64,000 nt of DNA from NCBI GenBank assembly GCA_035547755.1, contig DASZUG010000003.1:22401-86400 (forward strand), in the 5' to 3' direction. Below, one piece after another: positions 53,063 to 61,178 of the stretch. Under the pieces are notes generated by a model. It saw only the letters and a program-made list of their open reading frames with translations, did not search any database and was not told where the DNA came from. Position 1 is the stretch's first letter; every line of letters starts with the position of its first letter. The position numbers were made by a program, and so were the translations under genes. This DNA comes from Mesorhizobium_L sp035547755 (GTDB taxonomy: Bacteria > Pseudomonadota > Alphaproteobacteria > Rhizobiales > Rhizobiaceae).

Positions 53063-53848
53063 ATGAAGATATTCTGGCAAAGTTTCATCGATGCGACGGC
53101 CAGCCGGGCCTATATGGAGCGCCTTGCCGCCTATCTCAACGCGATCGCCGCACCCGGCACGACGGTTCACGTGGCGGGCATCTCGCCGCCGGACCGCGAT
53201 TTCGGCCGGCTCAGCGAATTGCGCTGCTCGCTTCTGGCCATCGACAATGCGATGCAGGCCGAGGAAGATGGGTTCGACGCCTATGTCATGGGCCATTTCC
53301 AGGATCCAGGTCTTTACGAATTGCGTTCGGCCGTCCGCATACCGGTTATCGGCGTCGGCGAGGCGACGCTGCATGCCGCGTTGCAAATCGGCCGCCGGCT
53401 TGGGCTAGTCACGCTCGATCCGGTTTTCGAGGTGATGCATCTCGAGCAGGTGGATCGCTACGGCATCGGCGATCGCGTCGCGCATGTCGTCGGCATGGGA
53501 TGCCGGCCGGAGGATTTCAGCGCGGCGTTTGCCGGAGACGAGGAGGCGCGCCGGCGCATGCTCGACGATTTCGCCACCTGTGCGATTCCGCTTGTCGAAC
53601 GCGGCGCCGATGTCATCATCCCGGCCGGCGTATTGCCCGGCCTTCTCATGTGCAGCGAGCGCGCCTTCAGGGTTGGGCATGCGCCTGTGATCAATTGCGC
53701 GTCCGTTGGACTGAAGAGCGCCGAAATGTGGGTGGAGCTTCACCGCATCGACGGCATCGAGGCAAGCCGCGGGCCGAGTTTCGCGCTGGCGCCGGAGCGT
53801 GCGCGCGCCGATTTCAGGCAGTTTATTCGTGGCGGGCGGAAGAGCTGA
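53063..53848 (+). CDS. Asp/Glu racemase-superfamily protein lacking both catalytic cysteines
   Basis: The 261-residue protein has the racemase fold pattern (GFDAYVMGHFQDPGLYELR, IPVIGVGEATLHAALQIGRR, GADVIIPAGVLPG). The first catalytic Cys of the family (usually ACFGDPGL) is H78 here, and the second (usually GC in the VILGC strand) is replaced by A188/G189. A normal two-cysteine racemase mechanism is therefore impossible. It may be an isomerase, decarboxylase or binding protein acting in the same pathway. It lies 15 bases after the LivF gene. Confidence 0.8.
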   Translation: MKIFWQSFIDATASRAYMERLAAYLNAIAAPGTTVHVAGISPPDRDFGRLSELRCSLLAIDNAMQAEEDGFDAYVMGHFQDPGLYELRSAVRIPVIGVGEATLHAALQIGRRLGLVTLDPVFEVMHLEQVDRYGIGDRVAHVVGMGCRPEDFSAAFAGDEEARRRMLDDFATCAIPLVERGADVIIPAGVLPGLLMCSERAFRVGHAPVINCASVGLKSAEMWVELHRIDGIEASRGPSFALAPERARADFRQFIRGGRKS

Positions 53849-53887
53849 AATCACGCCGATCGATGGCATTGCAGAAGGATTGAAGCC

Positions 53888-54319
53888 ATGGTGACGAAAC
53901 CGGAAAAGATACTCTATGAAGCCGAAATGACCGCGACGGGCGGGCGCGAAGGAACGGCGCGAAGCCGCGACGGCGGCTTTTCGCTCAACCTCTCCATCCC
54001 GAAGGGCCTGGGCGGTCCTGGCGGCGAGGGCACCAATCCGGAACAGCTGTTTGCGGCGGGCTATGCAGCCTGCTTTCTCGGCGCGTTCAAGCTGGTCGCC
54101 CGCCAGAAGAAGATCGCGCTTCCCGACGACACGACAATTACGGCCAAGGTCGGCATCGGCCCGGTGACGGTTGGCTATGGTCTCGCGGTCGAATTGACCG
54201 CGCATGTGCCGGGATTCGAGCGTCCGCAGGTTGAGGAACTGCTGGCCGCGGCCCATGAACGCTGCCCTTATTCCAACGCGACACGCGGAAATATCGAGGT
54301 CAGGCTGATCGCAGGCTGA
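53888..54319 (+). CDS. Ohr/OsmC-family peroxide resistance protein
   Basis: The 143-residue protein has the two catalytic cysteines of Ohr, C62 (GYAACFLGAFK) and C126 (HERCPYSNATRGN), plus R20 and E52 at the expected places. It reduces organic hydroperoxides. Its location at the end of the transporter series and next to a flavin monooxygenase suggests protection from oxidative by-products; that is inference. Confidence 0.92.
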   Translation: MVTKPEKILYEAEMTATGGREGTARSRDGGFSLNLSIPKGLGGPGGEGTNPEQLFAAGYAACFLGAFKLVARQKKIALPDDTTITAKVGIGPVTVGYGLAVELTAHVPGFERPQVEELLAAAHERCPYSNATRGNIEVRLIAG

Positions 54320-54329
54320 TCGCGCCGAA

Positions 54330-55892
54330 CTATCTGACCGCGATGCCGTGCGCTTCCCGGTCCCATGTCGCGGCGGTGACGCCCCGTTCGCGCAAGGCGA
54401 ATTTCTGGACCTTGCCGTTTTCGGTCGTCGGCAGTTCCTTCATCACTTCGATGAAACGCGGTATGGCGAAATAGGGCAGGCGGGGCCGGCAGAACTCGAT
54501 CAGTCCAGCCTCGTCGATCGGCGCGTCCGTTGCCGCGATCACCGCCGCCATGACCTCGTCTTCCGCCATCTCGGAGCGCACCGGAAAGACCGCGGCAGAG
54601 GCAATCGTTGGATGCGCCAGGAGCACCTGCTCGACCTCGAAGGAGGAGATATTCTCGCCGCGCCGGCGGATCGCGTCCTTCATGCGGTCGATGAAGAGGA
54701 AAGCTCCATCGGCCTCACGCACGACGCGGTCGCCGGTGTGGAACCAGAGATTGCGCCAGGCCTCGACCGTTTTCTCCGGCATGCCGAAATAACCGCTTGA
54801 AAAGGCGAAGGGTTCGCTCGCCCGCAGGACCAGTTCGCCGGCCTCTCCGGATGGCATCTCGTTGTCCCATTCGTCGACCACGCGGGCATCGAAGCCGGGC
54901 CGTAGCCTGCCCATCGTTCCCGCAATTGCCTCGCCCGGTCGGCAGGCGATGACGAAATTGGTTTCCGTCGAGCCATAGCCTTCGACGAGATCGAAGCCGA
55001 AGCGTTCGCGGAAAGGCGCATGGAACCGCGACGGCACGCCGGGACCGAGCGCGACGCGGACATTGTGGGCGCGGTCGAACGGGCTTTCCGGCCGTGAAAG
55101 CAGGATCGGCGCCATCGCACCGAGCAGATAGGTTGTGGTCGCTTCAGACTCGGCGAGCGCGCGCCACAGACCGGAGGCGGAGAACCGCTTGCCGATGATC
55201 GCTGTCGAGCCCGTCAGGAGAGCCTGATAGATCGTGTTGAGCGCATTGACGTGGAAGAGCGGCAATGGCGTATAAAGCCGCTCCCCATTGCCGAGACCGA
55301 GAATGTCTACCGTGTTCGCGCCCCACCAGAAGAGTTGCGCATGCGGGCAGCAGACGCCTTTCGATGGGCCTGTCGTGCCCGACGTATAGATGATCGCCGC
55401 CGTATCGCCAGGATTGAGCGCGGCCGGTTCCATGGCTTCTCCCGGCGCCGGCAGCGGCACGGCAATCCTTGTCCGCGCGGCTGGCGCGTCGCCGATCGCC
55501 CAGATTGCGTCGAGCGCGAGCATATCGAGATCGATCGTATCGAGGCAGGCGCAGAGCGAATCCTCGATAACGAGCAGCTTCGCGCCGCAATTCGACAGGA
55601 TGTGCTGCAATTGCATGCCGCGCGAGGCGATGTTGATCGGCACGGTGATCGCGCCGAGCCAGGCGCAGCCAAAGAAGAGTTCCAGGAATTCCGGCTGGTT
55701 CGAGGCGATCAGCGCGACGCGGTCGCCTTTCCGGACGCCCGCTGATTTCAGCGCCGCTGCGCGCCTCGCGGCTATTTCGACGGCGTCATCGTAGCGCCAC
55801 GTGCCTTCGTCGAAGATGACGAGATCGCGCCCCTGATATTGCCGAGCCTGCTTCAGAAGAAGGTGCGGCAGCGTGCGCAACTCGCCCGTCAT
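54330..55892 (-). CDS. CaiC-like acyl-CoA ligase (AMP-binding)
   Basis: The 520-residue ANL-superfamily ligase has the AMP motif IIYTSGTTGPSKG, EGYGSTETNF, FHTGDRVVREADGAFLF, RMKDAIRRRGENISSFEVE and a C-terminal Lys in TTENGKVQKF. It is a paralogue of the ligase at 62362. The substrate may be a ring-cleavage acid or an alternative aromatic. Its start overlaps the stop of the monooxygenase/reductase gene by 4 bases. Confidence 0.87.
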   Translation of the reverse strand: MTGELRTLPHLLLKQARQYQGRDLVIFDEGTWRYDDAVEIAARRAAALKSAGVRKGDRVALIASNQPEFLELFFGCAWLGAITVPINIASRGMQLQHILSNCGAKLLVIEDSLCACLDTIDLDMLALDAIWAIGDAPAARTRIAVPLPAPGEAMEPAALNPGDTAAIIYTSGTTGPSKGVCCPHAQLFWWGANTVDILGLGNGERLYTPLPLFHVNALNTIYQALLTGSTAIIGKRFSASGLWRALAESEATTTYLLGAMAPILLSRPESPFDRAHNVRVALGPGVPSRFHAPFRERFGFDLVEGYGSTETNFVIACRPGEAIAGTMGRLRPGFDARVVDEWDNEMPSGEAGELVLRASEPFAFSSGYFGMPEKTVEAWRNLWFHTGDRVVREADGAFLFIDRMKDAIRRRGENISSFEVEQVLLAHPTIASAAVFPVRSEMAEDEVMAAVIAATDAPIDEAGLIEFCRPRLPYFAIPRFIEVMKELPTTENGKVQKFALRERGVTAATWDREAHGIAVR

Positions 55893-58267
55893 TCCGCGGC
55901 CCTGGCATGGTTGGGCGAGGGGAGATCGAACTCCGATGGCCGCGGCCGCGCCTTGCGGCGGAGTTCGACGTCCTGCTCGCGCCTTTTCTGGAATTCGCGA
56001 TAGGCCTGGTCGCGGCCGGAAAGATATTGCTTCGGCCAGTGCTGGTTGCGCGCGTCATACCATGCCGCCGCCTGATGCGTGAAATAGGGGTCCCACATAT
56101 GCGGACGCCCGAGCGCCACGAGATCGGCGCGGCGCGTGTGCAGGATGGTGTTGACTTGGCCGGGCTCCGTGATCGCGCCGACGGCCATGACCGCCATCTT
56201 CGGGACGTTGCGGATCGCCTCGGCGAATTGCACCTGGAACATGCGGCCATAGACCGGTTTCTGGTCGGCGACGGTCTGCCCCGCCGAGACGTCGATCAGA
56301 TCGCAGCCCGCCTCGGCAAAGGCTTTCGCAATGGCGAAGGTTTCGGCTTCGGAAATGCCGCCTTCCTTCCAGTCGGTCGCGGAAATACGCACCGACATCG
56401 GCTTGTGCGCGGGCCAGACCTCCCGCATGGCGCGGAAGACCTCGAGCGGATAGCGCAGGCGGTTTTCGATCGAGCCGCCATACCCGTCGGTGCGCCGGTT
56501 GGTCAGAGGCGAAAGGAACGACGCCATCAGATAGCCGTGAGCGCAATGAAGCTCGCACATATCGAAGCCGGCGCGTTCGGCGCGCTCCACCGCCCGCACG
56601 AAATCCTGCTTGATGCGCTCCATCCCGACCCGGTCGATCTCGCGCGGCGTATCGCTGACGCCTTCCAGATAGGGGATCGGCGAGGCCGAATAGAGCGGCC
56701 AGTTGCGCGCCTTCTCCTCAATCGGCCAATCGGCCTTCTCCCAGCCAAGCTGGGTCGATCCCTTGCGGCCGGAATGGCCGAGCTGCATGCAGATTTTTGC
56801 CTGCGAATGTTCGTGGACGAAATCGACGATGCGCTTCCATTGCGCCTCATGCGCGTCGGTCCACAGGCCGGTACAGCCCCATGTGATGCGGGCGTCCGGC
56901 GAAGGGCAGGTCATCTCGGTGAAGACGAGCCCGGCGCCGCCCAATGCGTGCGACGTGTAATGGACGAAATGCCAGTCGGTCAGATTGCCGCCGTCGTCGG
57001 CAGAATATTGCGCCATCGGCGACATGACGACGCGGTTCTCGACTTCCATGCCGCGCAGCTTGAACCTGGTGAACATCGGCGTCGGCCGGCTCTCGCGATA
57101 GTCATAGCCGGTCTCGCGGAACAGGCGTTCGTAATAGGCGGTGTCGACCTTCTCGACATAGGCCGGGTCGCGGACGACCAGATTGTCGTAGGTGATCGAC
57201 TTGGCCCGACACATGACCACCATCGAGAACTGTTCCGGGTCCATGTCCCAGGACCGGTTCATATGCTCGAACCAGGCGAGCGACACGTCGGCATTGTGCT
57301 GGATCACCTGGCAGGGCGTCCGGCGCTCGGCATCGTAAGCGGCGAATGCCGCCTCCACGTCGTCCTCCGCCTTTTCGACCACCGCGTCCGACAGCGAGAT
57401 CGCGCATTCCATGGCGAGCTTCGTGCCCGAGCCGATCGAAAAATGCGCCGACGCCTTGGCGTCGCCCAGAAGCACGATGTTGCCGTGCGACCAGTTGCGG
57501 CAGAAGATGCGCGGGAACCGTCGCCAATGCGAGCGGTTGAGCAGAAGCGGGTGGCCGCGAAGCTCCTCGGCATAGAGCGCTTCCAGCCTGGCGCGGGAAT
57601 CTTCCTCGTCCGTCTCCCTGAAACCGTGGCTCTCCCAGCAGGCCTCGTCCATCTCGAACACCCAGGTCGAGCGGCCGGGCTCGTACTGATAGCAATGGGC
57701 GCAGATGATGCCGTGCTCGGTTTCCTTGAAGAAATAGTTGAACTCGTCCATCGGACGGGTCGATCCCATCCAGCAGAAACGGTTCGCCTTGATCGATAGT
57801 TCGGGCTCGAATTCGGCCTTGAAATGCTCGCGGATGCGCGAATTGACGCCGTCGGCGGCGACGATGATGTCGGAGCCGCCGAAACGTTGGTCGAGTTTCG
57901 CCGGATCGACCGGCTCGCTGAAATGCAGCCCGACGCCTTCCTCGCGGCAGCGCTGCTGCAGGATATTGAGAAGCTTCATGCGCGAAATGCCGGCAAAGCC
58001 GTTGCCGCCGCAGCGCATTTCCGTACCCTCCTTGTGGATCGCGACGTCGTCCCAATAGGCGAATTGCGAGCGGATGCGGTCAAACGAGATACGGTCGCGC
58101 GACAGGAACTCGTGCAGCGTCTCGTCGGAGAAGACGACGCCGAAGCCGAACGTATCGTCGGCGCGGTTCTGCTCGTAGATGTCGATGGCCCAGTCCGGCC
58201 GCCGCTTCTTCGTCAGAAGGGCAAAATAAAGCCCGCCGGGACCGCCGCCAATCACCGTGATGCGCAT
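55889..58267 (-). CDS. 2-Aminobenzoyl-CoA monooxygenase/reductase-type fusion (salicylyl-CoA 5-hydroxylase-like)
   Basis: The 792-residue flavoprotein fuses two enzymes. The N-terminal FAD monooxygenase (about 1-380) starts MRITVIGGGPGGLYFALL and has NIVLLGDAKASAHFSIGSG. The C-terminal old-yellow-enzyme FMN domain (about 395-760) has MSPMAQYSADDG, LHCAHGYLMASFLSPLTNRR and DGYGGSIENRLRYP. This matches the hydroxylating, ring-reducing enzyme of aerobic anthranilate CoA catabolism, and the same family is also named salicylyl-CoA 5-hydroxylase. Its promoter carries the shared motif at 58303. Confidence 0.9.
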   Translation of the reverse strand: MRITVIGGGPGGLYFALLTKKRRPDWAIDIYEQNRADDTFGFGVVFSDETLHEFLSRDRISFDRIRSQFAYWDDVAIHKEGTEMRCGGNGFAGISRMKLLNILQQRCREEGVGLHFSEPVDPAKLDQRFGGSDIIVAADGVNSRIREHFKAEFEPELSIKANRFCWMGSTRPMDEFNYFFKETEHGIICAHCYQYEPGRSTWVFEMDEACWESHGFRETDEEDSRARLEALYAEELRGHPLLLNRSHWRRFPRIFCRNWSHGNIVLLGDAKASAHFSIGSGTKLAMECAISLSDAVVEKAEDDVEAAFAAYDAERRTPCQVIQHNADVSLAWFEHMNRSWDMDPEQFSMVVMCRAKSITYDNLVVRDPAYVEKVDTAYYERLFRETGYDYRESRPTPMFTRFKLRGMEVENRVVMSPMAQYSADDGGNLTDWHFVHYTSHALGGAGLVFTEMTCPSPDARITWGCTGLWTDAHEAQWKRIVDFVHEHSQAKICMQLGHSGRKGSTQLGWEKADWPIEEKARNWPLYSASPIPYLEGVSDTPREIDRVGMERIKQDFVRAVERAERAGFDMCELHCAHGYLMASFLSPLTNRRTDGYGGSIENRLRYPLEVFRAMREVWPAHKPMSVRISATDWKEGGISEAETFAIAKAFAEAGCDLIDVSAGQTVADQKPVYGRMFQVQFAEAIRNVPKMAVMAVGAITEPGQVNTILHTRRADLVALGRPHMWDPYFTHQAAAWYDARNQHWPKQYLSGRDQAYREFQKRREQDVELRRKARPRPSEFDLPSPNHARAAE

Positions 58268-58302
58268 AGCGCAGCCTCCAATCCGATTTGGCCAGATGCC
58301 CG

Positions 58303-58321
58303 ATTATTTTAATCTTAAACT
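58303..58321 (-). promoter_or_regulatory. Shared 19-bp motif, site C (monooxygenase side)
   Basis: On the minus strand the site reads AGTTTAAGATTAAAATAAT, 36 bases upstream of the monooxygenase start, within the 121-base gap after the SDR gene. It matches site B at 16 of 19 positions, suggesting an internal regulated promoter. Confidence 0.62.
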
Positions 58322-58388
58322 ATTTTGTCTGCCTTCGGCAAGAGCTGCGGACCGCTGATGCCGATAATGAGCGGTGGAGTTCGTCTGC

Positions 58389-59120
58389 TCAGAGCGACAG
58401 CCCGCCAAGGCTTCCACCGCCGCAGACGAAGAGGACCTGGCCGGTGACGTAGCCGGCTTCGGGTTCAGCGAAGAACAGAACGGCGCGGCTGACGTCCTCG
58501 ACCGTCCCGAGCCGGCGCACCGGCAAGCGATCGGCAAGGCTGTGCTGCCGTTCCGAATCCTTCGGGATGATGCCCCAGAAATTATCTGTCAGGATCGGCC
58601 CCGGCGCGACCACGTTGACGGTGATGCCGTCCGGCCCGAGTTCCTGCGCCCATGTGCGCGCCATGCCGTGGATGGCCGCCTTGGTCGCCGAATAGGCGGT
58701 GCGCGAAGGCACGCCCATCGATGCTCTGGAACTGACGAAGACGATGCGGCCAAAGCCGTTTTTCCGCATCGCCGGAACGAATGCCTGCGTCAGGATCATC
58801 GGCGAGGTGACGTGCAGTCGCGTCAATCCATCGATCTCTTCGGGCTTCACGTCGTCCAGCATATTCGGCCAGATCAACCCGGCATTGTGCACGATGTGGG
58901 TCACATCGTGTCGTGCCGCAATCGCCTCTGCCGCCGCCCTGGTCGCCGCCTCATCGAGCAAATCGACCTGAACCGGTTCGAACCGCTCATGCTCGAAATC
59001 ATGTGCATCGATCGACAGCCCGATCACCCGCCAGCCGCGATCGAGCATGCGTCCGGCGATATCGCGCCCGATGCCGGAGCTGGAACCGGTGACGACCGCC
59101 GTGAACGTTTCCTCGCTCAT
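58389..59120 (-). CDS. SDR-family NAD(P)-dependent dehydrogenase
   Basis: The 243-residue classical SDR has the cofactor motif TGSSSGIG (11-18), catalytic Ser near 130-131 (FVSSRAS), Y143 and K147 (AYSATKAAIHG). It probably oxidises or reduces a ring-reduction intermediate made by the neighbouring flavoenzyme. The ATG at 59120 has AAAGGAG upstream and lies one base after the cyclase stop, so the two are coupled. Confidence 0.9.
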   Translation of the reverse strand: MSEETFTAVVTGSSSGIGRDIAGRMLDRGWRVIGLSIDAHDFEHERFEPVQVDLLDEAATRAAAEAIAARHDVTHIVHNAGLIWPNMLDDVKPEEIDGLTRLHVTSPMILTQAFVPAMRKNGFGRIVFVSSRASMGVPSRTAYSATKAAIHGMARTWAQELGPDGITVNVVAPGPILTDNFWGIIPKDSERQHSLADRLPVRRLGTVEDVSRAVLFFAEPEAGYVTGQVLFVCGGGSLGGLSL

Positions 59121-59121
59121 C

Positions 59122-59937
59122 TCACTCCTTTCCCGTGCCAGCTGGAACGAGCGCGAAGACGCGCAGAGGGCTGCCCGAGCCGTGCAGGATTTTGAGAGGC
59201 GCGGCGAAGACGATCGCGCCGCGCGCCGGAAGCCGGTCGAGCGCCGCCAGGCATTGCAGGCCGTAGCGGCCATTGCCGTGCAGGATGAAATGGGCGGGAT
59301 AGGGCGGGCTCATATGATTGCCTTGGCCGCAATCGGTGCCGATCGTCTCGGTGCCGAAGCCGATGATGTCGCGCTCCTTGACGAGGAATTCCATCGCCGA
59401 CGCGTCCGGTCCCGGCGAATGGGCTCCATCCTCGCGCAAATTGAGATATTTCGCCGTTCCGAGGTGCTTCGACCAGTCGGTGCGGAAGAGCGCCCAGCAT
59501 CCGGGCTCGATGCGGCCGTTCTCCGCTTCCCATGCCTCGATATGGCCGCGCGTCAGCAGGAAATCCTCATCGGCCCTGCTTTCGGCAGAAAAATCGAGGA
59601 CGACCGCCGGCGCGATCAGCTTTTCGAAGGGCAGTTCGTCGACCGTGCCCCGCGGCAGGTTGCGGCCGGAAATCCAGTGCGCCGGCGCATCGAAATGCGT
59701 TCCGGCATGCTCGCTCATGGAGATGTTGTTCCAGTACCAGCCCGGCCCCCGGTCGTCATAACGCGAGACCTCCTCAATCCGGAATGGCTGACATTGGCCG
59801 AGTTCGGGCGGCAGCACCATCACCGGAAAATCGGGCGACAGCGTATGCGTCAGATCGACTGCTTCGACGCCGCCCGACCGGATGCCGGTGGCAAGAGCGG
59901 CAAGCAGACCGGTCGCATCCTTGTCCGCCATGTCCAT
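59122..59937 (-). CDS. Cyclase-family metal-dependent hydrolase
   Basis: The 271-residue protein has the cyclase (kynurenine-formamidase-like) metal motif HAGTHFDAPAH at 77-87. A C-terminal GTDCGQGNHMSPPYPAHFIL segment carries further possible ligands. Members hydrolyse amides or lactones, and a ring-opening or deaminating hydrolysis would fit this locus; the reaction is inference. The start is ATG at 59937 (overlapping the upstream stop by one base) or ATG at 59931. Confidence 0.85.
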   Translation of the reverse strand: MDMADKDATGLLAALATGIRSGGVEAVDLTHTLSPDFPVMVLPPELGQCQPFRIEEVSRYDDRGPGWYWNNISMSEHAGTHFDAPAHWISGRNLPRGTVDELPFEKLIAPAVVLDFSAESRADEDFLLTRGHIEAWEAENGRIEPGCWALFRTDWSKHLGTAKYLNLREDGAHSPGPDASAMEFLVKERDIIGFGTETIGTDCGQGNHMSPPYPAHFILHGNGRYGLQCLAALDRLPARGAIVFAAPLKILHGSGSPLRVFALVPAGTGKE

Positions 59938-61178
59938 CAGAGGCCAAGCTCCCGTTCGAGCACTTTCGGATTGTCGAGGAAGCGGGCGGCGACGTCCCTG
60001 GCGACATCGCCGACGAAGCTTTCCTCGATGCCGCCGCTCAGCGCCGCGATCACGGCCTCGGCGATCTTGCCGGGCGACACTTTGGGCGGTGGGACGTGCT
60101 GGCGCCAGTCGTCCTCGACCGGACCGGTGAAGACGCTCATGACGCGCACACCGCCCGGCCTTAGTTCGGCGCGCAGGCATTGCAGCAGCGAATGGCGGGC
60201 CGCCGCGCTTGCCGAATAGAAGCCGAAATCGGGTGTGTTGGCGAGCGCATGGACAGGGAGAATATCGACGAAGGCGGCGGCGGAATTGGTGCCGTCGGCG
60301 CCGCGCGCGCGCATGCCTGGACCGAATGCCTGCGCCAGCCGCTGCAGCCCGAAAACATTGACATCGAAGGAATCGCGCGCCGTCACCAGATTGCCCTGCG
60401 CCAGCAGGCCGCCGGGGCGCACATGGTCGGCCGTGTTGACGATGATGTCCGTCTTGCCGCCGATTTCGCCGGAAAGTTCGCGCACCGAGATCGTATCGGT
60501 GAGGTCGAGTTCCATGATCTGGACGTTCGGAATGGCGGCGAGCCTTTCCTGTCCGGGATAAGGCTTCCATGGCTCGGCGATGCCGACGAAGATGATCGAC
60601 GCGCCGGCTTTCGACAGCGCTGCGGCGGCGGCCTGGCCGACCGCGCTGCGCCCGTCCGTCACCAGCACGCGGCGGAATTTCGGGCTTGCCGTCAGTTCGC
60701 GCAGTTCGGGATCGTCTGCCATGTTCTCCGTCTCCCTTTCAGGAAGAGCCATCAGGACGGCGTTGCCGCTCTTGTCGAGCTTCGAAATCATGCGCACGCG
60801 CGACGGCAGGGTCACGTCGCCATGGAGATGCGCCACGACCGAGGGACCGCAATCGAGCCTGACGGTGCCGATGCGCCAGGGCATGCGCTGGCGGAAGTAG
60901 AGATCGGTACTGGTGCGGATGGTGGTCTCGGCGATCACCTCGCCGCCATCGGCTCCCGGCTCGAATGCGAGCTGCTGCGAAAGGCATTTCGGGCAGGCGT
61001 CGCGCGGTGGATAGGCGATCTCGCCGCAGGCGGCGCATTTCTGCAGCGCGAAGACGCCCCGTGCGGCGGCGGCCGACATGGCGAGCGCGGCGCGGCTGCG
61101 CTGGACCGGAGGCAGTTCCGGCGGCCGCGTGACTTTTTGCGGGTCCTTCTTCGGCGGGCGGGCGATGGGTTCGGTCAT
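59937..61178 (-). CDS. DUF35 zinc-ribbon/OB-fold protein fused to a degenerate SDR
   Basis: The 413-residue fusion has an N-terminal DUF35 module: four cysteines C48, C51, C62 and C65 (zinc ribbon), then an OB fold to about residue 145. The SDR-like part starts at about 168. Its cofactor motif is TDGRSAVG instead of TGxxxGxG, and the YxxxK motif is Y321-SAS-A325, with no Lys and no evident catalytic Ser. The SDR half therefore cannot work classically. DUF35 proteins partner thiolase-fold enzymes, and one lies directly upstream with a 4-base overlap. Confidence 0.85.
   Translation of the reverse strand: MTEPIARPPKKDPQKVTRPPELPPVQRSRAALAMSAAAARGVFALQKCAACGEIAYPPRDACPKCLSQQLAFEPGADGGEVIAETTIRTSTDLYFRQRMPWRIGTVRLDCGPSVVAHLHGDVTLPSRVRMISKLDKSGNAVLMALPERETENMADDPELRELTASPKFRRVLVTDGRSAVGQAAAAALSKAGASIIFVGIAEPWKPYPGQERLAAIPNVQIMELDLTDTISVRELSGEIGGKTDIIVNTADHVRPGGLLAQGNLVTARDSFDVNVFGLQRLAQAFGPGMRARGADGTNSAAAFVDILPVHALANTPDFGFYSASAAARHSLLQCLRAELRPGGVRVMSVFTGPVEDDWRQHVPPPKVSPGKIAEAVIAALSGGIEESFVGDVARDVAARFLDNPKVLERELGL

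Noticed and set aside
55907..57799. A 630-codon plus-strand open frame antisense to the monooxygenase/reductase
   Set aside because: It is a high-GC shadow without motifs; the minus-strand flavoprotein is clear.
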